NCBI RefSeq assembly: GCF_900129455.1 | Contig: NZ_FQVU01000001.1 | Span: forward strand, 992,001-1,056,000 | Source: Jatrophihabitans endophyticus | GTDB lineage: Bacteria > Actinomycetota > Actinomycetes > Mycobacteriales > Jatrophihabitantaceae | Reading direction: 5' to 3' | DNA length: 64,000 nucleotides | Part shown: positions 9,229 through 17,474 of the stretch, piece by piece | Numbering within the stretch: the stretch's first letter is position 1 | Layout of the letters: each line of letters begins with the position of its first letter | Notes under the pieces: model-generated | The model's database searches: none | The model's input: the letters and a program-made list of their open reading frames with translations, nothing else | What the model was told of the DNA's origin: nothing | Made by a program: the position numbers and the translations under genes

Positions 9229-11388
9229 TCATCGGCGCGACCTCCCCCGCCGCAACCAGCCGATCACGGCGAGCAACACCATCGACGCGAAGACGACGGC
9301 ACCGGTGGTGACGCCGATCAGCGCGGCCGGCGAGGTGCTCTGCTGCGACAGCTCCGTCGCGAGTTCCGCTGGTGGTCGAGCGGGCGGGTCGGTGCGAACG
9401 CCGCGCGCCGTGCCCGGCGACCGGGACGGGACGGGCGCAGCGGCCCGCGTCGGGTGCCCGGGAGTCGGGCGCGACGGCGCCGCCCGCGGCGGGGCGGCCG
9501 CCGGGTCGTCAGCGGTGCCGGTCGCGCTGTGGCCGGCGGCGGCCGGAACCGTCGAGTCGTGCCGGGTGTGCCCGGTGACGACGTGACGGCGGCCCTCGCC
9601 GGAGCCACCGACGCGGGTGCCGGTCCCCGGCTGGTCACCCCGGCCGCCTGGGTCGCTACCCGGCCGATGGGGCGCGAGCGGGCCGGTCGTGGTGCTGACG
9701 ACGTAGCCGCTCACGCCGGAGGCGGTGTCGACCTCGACCCACGTGCGGGGGTCGATCGCCGCGGCGAGGGCGTCGCCGGTGTCGCCGGACCGGCCGTCGA
9801 CACGGCCGCCGCGGTAGGAGGCCGCGACGCCGTGCGTTCCCGGCGCCGGTCCGCTGGCCGTCGCCGTGACGTCGCCGGTGTCGCCGGAGCGGGCGGAGGC
9901 GGTGGCGTCGCGGCCGGCCCCGGCCAGCGAGTAGCTCGCGCCGGTGTCGCCGGAGACCGCGCGGGTCGTGCCGTCGTGCGCACCGGCGCAGTACCGGCAG
10001 GCCGCGGCGGCGTCGCCGGTGTCGCCGGTGCGGACGGCCGCGCTCGCCGCGCGCCGGCCGACGGCCACGCCCGTCGCGTCCCCGCTCGACCCGCTCGTGG
10101 CGAGGACGGCGCCGCGCGCGGTGCCGCCGGACGTCCGATCCGCGGCGGTCCCGACGTCGCCGGAGGTCGCGTCGGCGCGGGCCGCGCCGTCGCCGGCGAT
10201 CGAGACGCCGATCGCGGTGCCGGTGACACCGACCGCGGCCGCGACGAGACCGGACGACGCGGCGGCCACGGCGCACCGGCCGGTGCCGACGCCGTCGCGC
10301 GAGTCGGCCGACGCGGCGCCGGCCAGCGTGACCGCGACGGCCACCGCGTGCCCGGTCGCCGCCGCACAGCGCGCGGGCGCGGTCACCGCCGCGTGCGGGG
10401 TGCCGTGCAGCGTCACCGCCACGGCGACCGCGCACGCGTCCGCGCAGCCCGGGCCGGTGAGCGACACGTCGACCGAGACCGGGGCCGGCGCGGTGTCGCC
10501 GTCGCCGTCCCGACGCGCCCCGGTCGCGAGGGCCGCCGTCGCCGGGTCGTCCGCGACGAGGTCGGTGAGCAGGGCGCGGACCGCGTCGCCGACCTGGGCG
10601 GACGTCGGTGATCGCGTCGCCGGCGCGCGGGACGCGGCCACGGTCGCGGTCGTGGCGCCGGCGAGCGCCGCGCCGGTGCGGGCGGTGGCGACCGCCGGGC
10701 CGTGACCGCTCAGCCCCACCGCGGTGGCGTCGCCGGTCCGGCCGGGTGTCGTGGCGCGTGCGAGACCGGCGGCCGCGGGGGCGGCCGTCGCGGTGGCGTC
10801 GCCCTGCAGCGACATCGCGATCGCGACGGTGCACTCGCACGCCGTGCCGCCCCACCCGAGGGCGGTCGCGACCAGGCGGTGCACGCCGCGCTCGACGGTG
10901 CGCGAGACGGTCTGCGCCCGCGCCGCGGACGGGGTGAGGGTCGACGGCGGGGGCGGGCCGGCAGCGTCCGACGGCGAGGCGGTGGCCGACGTGGTGGCCG
11001 ACGTGGTGGCCGACGTGGTGGCCGACGTGGTGGCCGACGTCGGCGTCGAGCTGGACGGCGCACCCGACCCCGTACTCGGCGTCGCACTCGGTGTCTCACC
11101 CGGTGCCGGGCTCGACGCCGCACTCGGCGACGCGCTCGGGGCCACCGAGGCACGCGTGCCGCCGACCGACACCTGCACCGGGGTCGAGGACGGCGAGACC
11201 GCGCCGGACGTCGGCGCGCCCGACGTGCTCGACCGGGCAGCCGACGCCGTCCCCGGAGTCGTCGCGGAGCGCGGCGAGGCCGGACTCGACCCGGCAACCG
11301 GCACATGCCACGTGACGGCCACGACGCAGGTCGCGACCGCGACCGCGAAGGCCGGCACCGCATGCCGCCTCGGTGGCGTCACCGCCAT
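9229..11388 (-). CDS. SGDTG-motif surface protein with signal peptide and C-terminal membrane anchor
   Basis: 719 residues from ATG 11388. The N-terminus (MAVTPPRRHAVPAFAVAVA...) is a plausible Sec signal or anchor. A Ser/Thr/Pro/Ala-rich stalk of about 110 residues, with SATT tetrapeptides, follows. The middle part has Cys-flanked alternating strands (CECTVAIAM, CADACAVAVAVTL, HAVAVAVTL) and a second Cys pair (CRYC). Six or so SGDTGDV/A motifs match the giant neighbour. A Pro-rich segment precedes a hydrophobic helix ending WLRRGRSRR, so the protein is probably tethered at the membrane facing outward. There is no LPxTG-like motif. The next gene starts 121 bases downstream in the same direction, so co-expression is likely. 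I know no family for it. Confidence 0.7.
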   Translation of the reverse strand: MAVTPPRRHAVPAFAVAVATCVVAVTWHVPVAGSSPASPRSATTPGTASAARSSTSGAPTSGAVSPSSTPVQVSVGGTRASVAPSASPSAASSPAPGETPSATPSTGSGAPSSSTPTSATTSATTSATTSATTSATASPSDAAGPPPPSTLTPSAARAQTVSRTVERGVHRLVATALGWGGTACECTVAIAMSLQGDATATAAPAAAGLARATTPGRTGDATAVGLSGHGPAVATARTGAALAGATTATVAASRAPATRSPTSAQVGDAVRALLTDLVADDPATAALATGARRDGDGDTAPAPVSVDVSLTGPGCADACAVAVAVTLHGTPHAAVTAPARCAAATGHAVAVAVTLAGAASADSRDGVGTGRCAVAAASSGLVAAAVGVTGTAIGVSIAGDGAARADATSGDVGTAADRTSGGTARGAVLATSGSSGDATGVAVGRRAASAAVRTGDTGDAAAACRYCAGAHDGTTRAVSGDTGASYSLAGAGRDATASARSGDTGDVTATASGPAPGTHGVAASYRGGRVDGRSGDTGDALAAAIDPRTWVEVDTASGVSGYVVSTTTGPLAPHRPGSDPGGRGDQPGTGTRVGGSGEGRRHVVTGHTRHDSTVPAAAGHSATGTADDPAAAPPRAAPSRPTPGHPTRAAAPVPSRSPGTARGVRTDPPARPPAELATELSQQSTSPAALIGVTTGAVVFASMVLLAVIGWLRRGRSRR
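10982..11041 (-). repeat. 12-bp tandem repeat, five units (SATT tetrapeptides)
   Basis: GTGGCCGACGTG occurs five times in a row (the last with one change), encoding the SATT repeats in the Ser/Thr stalk of the 719-residue surface protein. It is in frame, so a change in copy number would alter stalk length without a frameshift. Confidence 0.85.
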
Positions 11389-11475
11389 CGATCCCCCGTA
11401 CCCCCGTACGACCGGCTCCGGCGGTCACGCTGGGGTACAGCGGTCGCACGGATCGTCGCCAGGGCAACTCCAGCG

Positions 11476-11505
11476 ACGATAGGCAGCGACGTCGCGTGTC
11501 CACAA
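11476..11505 (-). promoter_or_regulatory. possible promoter for the surface-protein pair
   Basis: On the minus strand TTGTGG (11505-11500), 18 bases, then TATCGT (11481-11476) resembles a -35/-10 pair, about 90 bases upstream of the ATG at 11388. The match is modest. The whole gap 11389-11647 has no convincing gene. Confidence 0.25.
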
Positions 11506-11647
11506 CGCCGAGCGGCGCCATCGTCGCCGGCCTTTGCCCGGACACCGCCGCGGCCACGACCGCGGACACCACGGCAGACATCACGCCGGACACCAACGCC
11601 AGGGCGCCCCGGTCGCCGCTCGTCTTCTCGGCGGCCATCCCGCCGGG

Positions 11648-13066
11648 TCAGCCCACCGGGAGCCCGACCGCCGGCGCGGGCGCCGCCGCCACCCGACCGT
11701 CCCGGCGCGGGGTCATCGCCGGCGCGGCGAGGGCCGCGAGCAGGGCGACGGCCGCGAGCGTCCACCAGGTACGGCGGAACGCGTCGTGGGCGGCGGCGTA
11801 ACCGAGCGGCGTGCCGAGCACGGCGACGACGAGGCTGACGCCCAGTGCCATCCCGATCTGCCGGCTCATGGTGACGATGGCGCTTCCCGTCGCGGTGCGG
11901 TGCTGCGGCAGATCGGCGGTCGCCGACGACAAGATGGCGGGCAGGGCGAGCCCGACGCCCACCCCGCCGACCAGCCAGCCCGGCAGCACGGCGCCCGCGT
12001 AGTCCGGCCGCGGTCCCACCGAGATCGACGTGAGGACGGCGCCGACTCCGAGCAGCAGGCAGCCGAGCGAGACGAGCCGCCCCACCGGGACGCGGGCGGC
12101 GAGCCGGTGCGCCACCGCCGCGAACACCGGGACCAACAGCGGGCCGGGCGCGACGGCGAACCCGGTCCGGATCGCCGAGTAGTGCCAGACCTGCTGCATC
12201 CAGAGGATGTTGGTGAGCAGGGCGGCGGCGAACGGCACGGCGAACAGCAGGGCGGTGACGTTGGCCCAGGCGAAGGCCGGCACCCGCACGAGTGCCGGCT
12301 CGACGACCGGGACCGGGTGGCGGCGCGACCGCAGCAGGAACGCCAGCAGCCCGGTGCCGGCCACCACCCACGCGGCGATCGTCCGGCCGCCCGCCCAACC
12401 CCAGTCGGGCCCCTCGACCAGCCCGAGCGTGAGTACGCCGATCGTGACGGCGAGTAGCGCTGCACCCAGGACGTCGGGCAGGCGCGTCGCGCCGTCGTCA
12501 CGCGAGCGGGGGACGAGCACCGCGGCCGCGCCGATGGCGGCCACCCCGACGGGGACGTTGACCAGGAAGACCCACCGCCACGACGCCTCGACGAGCATGC
12601 CGCCGACCGCCGGGCCGAGGGCCGCCGCCAGGGCGCCGGTCGCGGCCCAGATGCGCACCGAGCGAGCCCGGTGCGCAGCGGGCGCGCTGGCCACGACCAG
12701 GCCGAGACTCGCCGGCGTCAGCAGCGCCGCGCCCACCGCCTGCAGCACGCGGAAACCGGTCAGCCACCAGACGCCCGGCGCGGCGGCGCAGGCGGCGCTG
12801 GCCGCGGTGAACAGCGCCAGGCCGGCGAGGAACCCCGCCTTGCGCCCGTACCGGTCGGCGATCCGACCCGCGGGCACGAGCAGGGCCGCGAACACGATGG
12901 CGTAGGCGTTCAGCACCCAGGAGAGCTGGGACAGCGTGGTGCCGGGGAAGTCGGTGCCGATGTCGTCGAACGCGACGTTGACGATGAAGACGTCCAGGCT
13001 CGCCATGAACGCGGCCAGGGAGAGCACGAAGAGCACGACGCCGAACCGCTGACTTTGTCTTGGCAT
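11648..13066 (-). CDS. MFS drug exporter, DHA2-like (14-TMS type)
   Basis: 472 residues from ATG 13066. The start FGVVLFVLSLAAFMASLDVFIVNVAF, the loop motif PAGRIADRYGRK (motif A) and GFRVLQAVGAALLTPASLGLV identify the DHA2 branch of the major facilitator superfamily, which uses the proton gradient to expel drugs or metabolites. Hydrophobic segments run throughout, and the tail is Ala/Pro-rich. It is divergent from an HxlR regulator with only 52 bases between starts, and that gap carries an 8+8 bp inverted repeat that touches the ATG. The simplest reading is repression by the neighbour and induction by a substrate. The substrate is not identifiable. Confidence 0.9.
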   Translation of the reverse strand: MPRQSQRFGVVLFVLSLAAFMASLDVFIVNVAFDDIGTDFPGTTLSQLSWVLNAYAIVFAALLVPAGRIADRYGRKAGFLAGLALFTAASAACAAAPGVWWLTGFRVLQAVGAALLTPASLGLVVASAPAAHRARSVRIWAATGALAAALGPAVGGMLVEASWRWVFLVNVPVGVAAIGAAAVLVPRSRDDGATRLPDVLGAALLAVTIGVLTLGLVEGPDWGWAGGRTIAAWVVAGTGLLAFLLRSRRHPVPVVEPALVRVPAFAWANVTALLFAVPFAAALLTNILWMQQVWHYSAIRTGFAVAPGPLLVPVFAAVAHRLAARVPVGRLVSLGCLLLGVGAVLTSISVGPRPDYAGAVLPGWLVGGVGVGLALPAILSSATADLPQHRTATGSAIVTMSRQIGMALGVSLVVAVLGTPLGYAAAHDAFRRTWWTLAAVALLAALAAPAMTPRRDGRVAAAPAPAVGLPVG

Positions 13067-13092
13067 AGTCAGCGACGCTAGCCAGCTGACTA
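13066..13092. promoter_or_regulatory. operator-like inverted repeat between MFS and HxlR genes
   Basis: TAGTCAGC, 11 bases, GCTGACTA is a perfect 8-bp inverted repeat. It begins at the first base of the MFS start codon and covers half of the 52-bp divergent gap. A direct repeat CTAGGGT (13090-13096 and 13106-13112) lies beside it. It is a natural binding site for the HxlR protein and would block both promoters. Confidence 0.55.
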
Positions 13093-13118
13093 GGGTCTAC
13101 GCAAGCTAGGGTGAGGGC

Positions 13119-13646
13119 ATGGCTGCTGACCCGGCACGCGACGGCCCGGTGCACGACAGCGCCGTCCTGGCAGGCGGGCTCGCCGATCGCACCGCCTGGC
13201 GCACCGACGCCTGCCCGGTCGGTGCGGCGCTCGGCGTCGTGGGGACGCGCTCGGCCATGCTCATCATGCGCGAGGCCTACTACGGCACCGCCCGTTTCGA
13301 CGACTTCGCCGAACGCGTCGGCATCTCCGAGGCCGTCGCCGCCGCCCGGCTGCGCGAGCTCACCGACGCGGGCCTGCTGCGCCGCGTCCCCTACCGCGAG
13401 CCCGGCAGCCGGACGCGGCACGAGTACCGGCTCACCGAGATGGGCCGTGACCTCGCGCCGGTCGTCCTCGGCCTGTTCGAGTGGGGCTCGCGCTACCTGT
13501 CCCCCGGCGGGCGGCCGCCGCTGGACCTCACCCACGCCGACTGCGGCGCGGCGGTGCACGTCGGCGTCGAGTGCGACGCCGGCCACGACGTCGCGCTGGG
13601 CGAGCTCGTCTTCTCCCCCGCGCGCCGGCGCCGCCGCGACCCCTGA
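13119..13646 (+). CDS. HxlR-family winged-helix regulator
   Basis: 175 residues from ATG 13119, with GTGAGG just upstream. The segment CPVGAALGVVGTRSAMLIMREAYYG followed by RFDDFAERVGISEAVAAARLREL and RHEYRLTEMGRDLAPVVLGLFEWG is diagnostic of HxlR/MarR-like winged helices. They bind short palindromes as dimers and often respond to thiol-reactive or aromatic compounds through Cys. Besides the N-terminal Cys at the start of the domain, two Cys lie in the C-terminal tail (ADCGAA, VECDAG). It is divergent from the MFS exporter, which it most likely controls. The C-terminal 35 residues extend beyond the standard domain and end in Arg repeats. Confidence 0.88.
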   Translation: MAADPARDGPVHDSAVLAGGLADRTAWRTDACPVGAALGVVGTRSAMLIMREAYYGTARFDDFAERVGISEAVAAARLRELTDAGLLRRVPYREPGSRTRHEYRLTEMGRDLAPVVLGLFEWGSRYLSPGGRPPLDLTHADCGAAVHVGVECDAGHDVALGELVFSPARRRRRDP

Positions 13647-13671
13647 TCGACCGGGGCCCGGCGGCGGCCGG

Positions 13672-16600
13672 TCATCTGCTCGGTGAGGACGTCGGTGCGG
13701 CCTTCGACGTCGACGACGACGCCGAGGCGCTGCGCGCGATCGCGGCGAGCAACTGGTCGGTGGCCTTGTTGTACTTCGCCTGCGCCGCACCGATACGGGC
13801 CTGGTCCTTCGACGCGTACGCCTCGTCCAGCGCCGACTTCGCCGCCCGCGCCTGCTGTGCGAGCCCCGCGATGTCACGGGTCGACGGCGTCGTCGCCGAC
13901 CCGCTCGACGGCGATCCGGACGGCGACGTCGACGGGCTGGTGGACGGGGACGACCCCGGGGTCGGGGTGCCCGACGGCGTGGTGCCGTCGTCGGTGCCGG
14001 TCGTGGTGCCGGCGCGCACGTTCTGCCTGATGTCGGTCAACGCGTCCTCGACCGTCGCGCCGAAACCGACCTTGCCGTCGAAGGAGATCTGCACTCGCTG
14101 CAGCAGCGGATAGTTGCCGTTCTCCCGCTGCACGTACATGGGTTGCGCGTAGAGGAAGCTGCCGTTGAGCGGCAACGTGAGCAGGTTGCCCAGGATGACC
14201 GTCGACCCGCCGTTGCGCTGGTTGGTGCGGTACTCGGTGATGGCCGGGTCGTTCTGGAAGTCGTTCGCGACCTGCTCGGGCCCCTCGACGGTCGCGTCGA
14301 AGCCGTTGAGGATCGTCATCTGACCGTAGGCGGACGGGTCGCTGTCGACGGTGACGTAGGCCGCGAGACTCGGTTTGTTGTTGACCTTCATGGGCGTGGT
14401 GAGCTGGAACTGTGCGCCCGTCACGCCCGTGGTCTGGGAATTGGCGAGCACGTAGTACGGCGGCTGGTCACCGGACGTCGCGGCCGGGTCGGTGGGGATC
14501 GTCCACTTGTCGGACTGGTTGTAGAACGTCGTCGAGCTGTCCACGTGATACTGCTCGAGCAGCCCACGCTGCACCTCGAACAGGTCCTCGGGATAGCGCA
14601 CGTGGTCACGCACGCTCTGCGGCATCGTCGAGTTCTTCTTGACCAGGCCGGGGAAGACCTTCATCCACGTCTTGAGCACCGGGTCCTTGGTGTCCCACTG
14701 GTAGAGCTTCACGGTGCCGTCGTACGCGTCGACGGTGGCCTTGACCGAGTTGCGGATGTAGTTGACCTGTTGGTCGGCCTGGCCGGGATTGCGGTTCGTG
14801 CGGGTCAGCGAGCTGTCGGTGAGGTCGGAGAGCGTCCGCCGCTCCGAGTACGGGTAGTTCGCCGTCGTCGTGTACGCGTCGACCATCCACACGATGTGCC
14901 CCGTGGACGAGTCGACGAACGGGAACGGATCGCCGTCCACGTTGAGGAACGGGGCCGTCTTCTTGACGCGCTCGCGGGGGTCGCGGTTGATGAGCACGTG
15001 CGCGCCGTCGGCACCGACCGCGTCGTTGAGCAGGAAGTTCGTCTCCTTGTCGTCGAGCGCGAAGGCGAGCTTGGTGAGCGGGCTCGACAGCGAGATGCCG
15101 CCCGTGCCCTGGTACGTGACCTTCTTGCCTTCGCCGTCGAACTCGCGGGGGGTCCCCTTCGCCCCGACGATGGCGTAGTCCGACATCAGCTCGCCGAAGT
15201 ACACCTGGGGGGTCCGCAACTTCGCCGCGGTGTTGAGCGACCCCGTCTGCGGGATGCCGCCGTCGGCGTAGCTGCTCGCGTTGACGATCCCGCTGCTCGC
15301 CTTGGCCGCGACGAAGCCGTAGCCATGGGTGTAGTTGGTGTGCTGGTTGATCCAGTTCGTCTGGTTGCCCGACAGGTTGGACGCCTTGAGCTCGCGCACG
15401 CCGACGATGTAGTCGTCCTTGGTGTCGGCCGCCGACCCGGTGCCCTGGGAGGCGTAGCGGTCGACGTCGAGCTTGGCCGGGAAGCCGTAGACACCGCTGG
15501 CCTGCTGCGCCTGCTGCTGGGTGAAGGTCGGCGACACCACGTTGGGGTCGAGCACCCGCAGGTTGGACAACGTCGGGTCGCTGGACACCAGCTTGCTGCG
15601 ATCGGGATTGGCGGCGAGGTCGTACTTCTTGTAGCTCACCGTGCCGTTGGGATCGTTCCTCGTCCCGCCGGACTTGGTGACGATGCCGTACCCCTGCCGG
15701 GTGGCCTCGATGTTGCGCGCGATGTACGGCGCTTCCTTGGTGCTGGCGTTGGGCTGGACGGACACGCTCTGGACGATCGCCGGGTAGACGCCGCCCATCA
15801 GGATGCTCAGGACGAGCAGCACCACGAAGCCGATGCCGGGCAGCAGCGAGCTGCGCAGCCAGATGCTCGCCAGCACGCCGACGGCGAGGATCAGCGTGAT
15901 CCAGAACAGGATGGTCTTGGCCGGCAGCGCCGAGTTGACGTCGGTGTAGGAGGCGCCGGTGAAGCGGCTGCGCTCGGAGAAGACCAGCCCGTAGCGGTCC
16001 AACCAGTAGGCGACGGCCTTCATCAGCATGAAGGCGAACACCAGGATCGTGATGTGCCGGCGGGCGGCGATGGTGATCTTCGGGCCCGGCGTCTGCAACC
16101 GGATCGCGCCGGTCAGGTAGTGGATGCCGATCGCGAGGATGAGCGAGAAGATCACGGCGGTGAAGCCGAAGCCCAGCAGCAACCGGTACACCGGGTAGTC
16201 CCAGGCGAAGAACGAGACGTCCAGGTGGAATTGCGGGTCGGTCGTGCCGAAGTCCTGCCCGTTCAGCCACAGCTGCCAGGCGGCCCAGTCGCCCTGCGCC
16301 GACGCGCCGGCGGCGAGGAACGCGATGACCGCGGCGACGGCGAGGATCAGCTTGCGGCGCGGCTCGACCAGCTGCACGTAGTTCTGCAGGTTCTGCTGCT
16401 CCGGCGACAGCGGTCGGAACGGCGGCTTCACCAGGTAGGCGACCGCGAGGTTGCCGCCGATGATCAGCGCCATCAGCGCCCCGAAGACGAGGAAGAGCAC
16501 CAGCCGGGTCCACAGCACGGTGCTGAAGACGCCGCGCGCGTGGACCTCACCGAACCAGAGGTAGTCGATGTAGGTGCCCGACAGCTTGACCACCAGCACG

Positions 16601-16689
16601 AGCAGCACGATCAGGGCCGCGACGACCGACAGGGCGATCTTCGCCCGGCGCGACAGCATCACGTTCGGGATGGGTGGCCGCATCGCCAC
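13672..16689 (-). CDS. UPF0182 family large membrane protein
   Basis: 1005 residues if GTG 16689 is used. AGGAG at 16701-16697 lies seven bases before it, better than ATG 16683. About seven transmembrane helices fill the first third (blocks FGEVHARGVFSTVLWTR and DVSFFAWDYPVYRLLLGFGF are typical of UPF0182, PF03699). A large extracellular domain follows, then a Ser/Thr/Pro linker and an Ala-rich coiled-coil-like tail. Homologues (Rv3193c in M. tuberculosis) sit next to the PDZ protease gene, as here. The biochemical role is unknown. A membrane or envelope function is inferred from topology. It is divergent from the PPA1309 gene. Confidence 0.92.
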   Translation of the reverse strand: MAMRPPIPNVMLSRRAKIALSVVAALIVLLVLVVKLSGTYIDYLWFGEVHARGVFSTVLWTRLVLFLVFGALMALIIGGNLAVAYLVKPPFRPLSPEQQNLQNYVQLVEPRRKLILAVAAVIAFLAAGASAQGDWAAWQLWLNGQDFGTTDPQFHLDVSFFAWDYPVYRLLLGFGFTAVIFSLILAIGIHYLTGAIRLQTPGPKITIAARRHITILVFAFMLMKAVAYWLDRYGLVFSERSRFTGASYTDVNSALPAKTILFWITLILAVGVLASIWLRSSLLPGIGFVVLLVLSILMGGVYPAIVQSVSVQPNASTKEAPYIARNIEATRQGYGIVTKSGGTRNDPNGTVSYKKYDLAANPDRSKLVSSDPTLSNLRVLDPNVVSPTFTQQQAQQASGVYGFPAKLDVDRYASQGTGSAADTKDDYIVGVRELKASNLSGNQTNWINQHTNYTHGYGFVAAKASSGIVNASSYADGGIPQTGSLNTAAKLRTPQVYFGELMSDYAIVGAKGTPREFDGEGKKVTYQGTGGISLSSPLTKLAFALDDKETNFLLNDAVGADGAHVLINRDPRERVKKTAPFLNVDGDPFPFVDSSTGHIVWMVDAYTTTANYPYSERRTLSDLTDSSLTRTNRNPGQADQQVNYIRNSVKATVDAYDGTVKLYQWDTKDPVLKTWMKVFPGLVKKNSTMPQSVRDHVRYPEDLFEVQRGLLEQYHVDSSTTFYNQSDKWTIPTDPAATSGDQPPYYVLANSQTTGVTGAQFQLTTPMKVNNKPSLAAYVTVDSDPSAYGQMTILNGFDATVEGPEQVANDFQNDPAITEYRTNQRNGGSTVILGNLLTLPLNGSFLYAQPMYVQRENGNYPLLQRVQISFDGKVGFGATVEDALTDIRQNVRAGTTTGTDDGTTPSGTPTPGSSPSTSPSTSPSGSPSSGSATTPSTRDIAGLAQQARAAKSALDEAYASKDQARIGAAQAKYNKATDQLLAAIARSASASSSTSKAAPTSSPSR

Positions 16690-16876
16690 GGGCAGGCTCC
16701 TGACGTGCTCGTGAGGTGGGGGCAGGACTCGCGGGATCAACGTACCGGCCGCCCCTGTGGTTCCTGACTCGCGGGCGGTGGGTGAGGATGACAGCGGCGG
16801 CCGTCACGGCGACGCCGCCGCCAGCGACCGCCGCAGGGGCGGCTGCCACGACGGACCGGACGACGAAGGGGACGAC

Positions 16877-17440
16877 GTGCTCGATGTGCTCGAAGCCGCG
16901 CTGGCCGAGATCGAGGCCCATGTCCACGCGGCGGGCTGGGACCGCGGCCCGACGCTGTTCGCGCTGGTCAGCGTCGGCCGCTTCACCGCCGACGATCCGG
17001 TGACCGCCCGCCGCCTCGGCATCGACACGCTGCCGCCCGACGCGCTGACCCCGGTCGAGCAGGACGACCTGCCCGACCAGCCGCTCGACGAGCTGCTGGC
17101 CGGCATCGCCTGGCCCGACTCGGTCGCCGGCTGTGCGGTGACCCAGGAGATCGTGATCCTGCCGCCCTCGGCCGAGTCGACGCTGACCGACGCCGACGCC
17201 GCCTCGCGTGCCGCCGACCACCCCGAGCGGCGGGAGGCGCGGCTGGCCGCCGGTGTGCTGCGCGACGGGTCCAACGCGGCCCTGCTGCGCATGCGTGGCA
17301 CCGGCCCGGCCGGGGATGGCCATGGCAGTGCCGGGCCCGACGACGGTGCCGAACCTGCCGGCGGTGCCGGTGACGACCTGCTCACCGGACCGGACCTCGC
17401 GCCGAACCTGGTGGCCGCGCTGCAGGCCACGCTGCGCTAG
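16877..17440 (+). CDS. PPA1309 family protein
   Basis: 187 residues from GTG 16877, chosen because the recognisable sequence (ALAEIEAHVHAAGWDRGPTLFALV) begins just after it and GAAGGGG lies five bases upstream. The open frame continues back to 16757, but that part is atypical. The blocks GIAWPDSVAGCAVTQEIVILP and DLAPNLVAALQATLR are conserved in this actinobacterial family, which is always small, soluble and of unknown function. It is commonly next to UPF0182 and the PDZ/S16 protease, as it is here. An insertion rich in Gly and Asp before the C-terminus is not typical. Confidence 0.75.
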   Translation: MLDVLEAALAEIEAHVHAAGWDRGPTLFALVSVGRFTADDPVTARRLGIDTLPPDALTPVEQDDLPDQPLDELLAGIAWPDSVAGCAVTQEIVILPPSAESTLTDADAASRAADHPERREARLAAGVLRDGSNAALLRMRGTGPAGDGHGSAGPDDGAEPAGGAGDDLLTGPDLAPNLVAALQATLR

Positions 17441-17474
17441 CGCGCGGCCGCCGCGCGGGGACGGCCGGCGCCGC

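Noticed and set aside
11096-11638. A 180-codon minus-strand frame starting nine bases after the MFS stop
   Set aside because: The first 35 residues look like a small membrane protein, but the rest loses coding character and runs through the surface-protein gene in another frame. I cannot support it as a gene.
16757-16876. N-terminal extension of the PPA1309 gene
   Set aside because: It is Asp/Gly/Arg-rich, has no ribosome site and overlaps the promoter region of the divergent UPF0182 gene. The family-like sequence begins at 16877.
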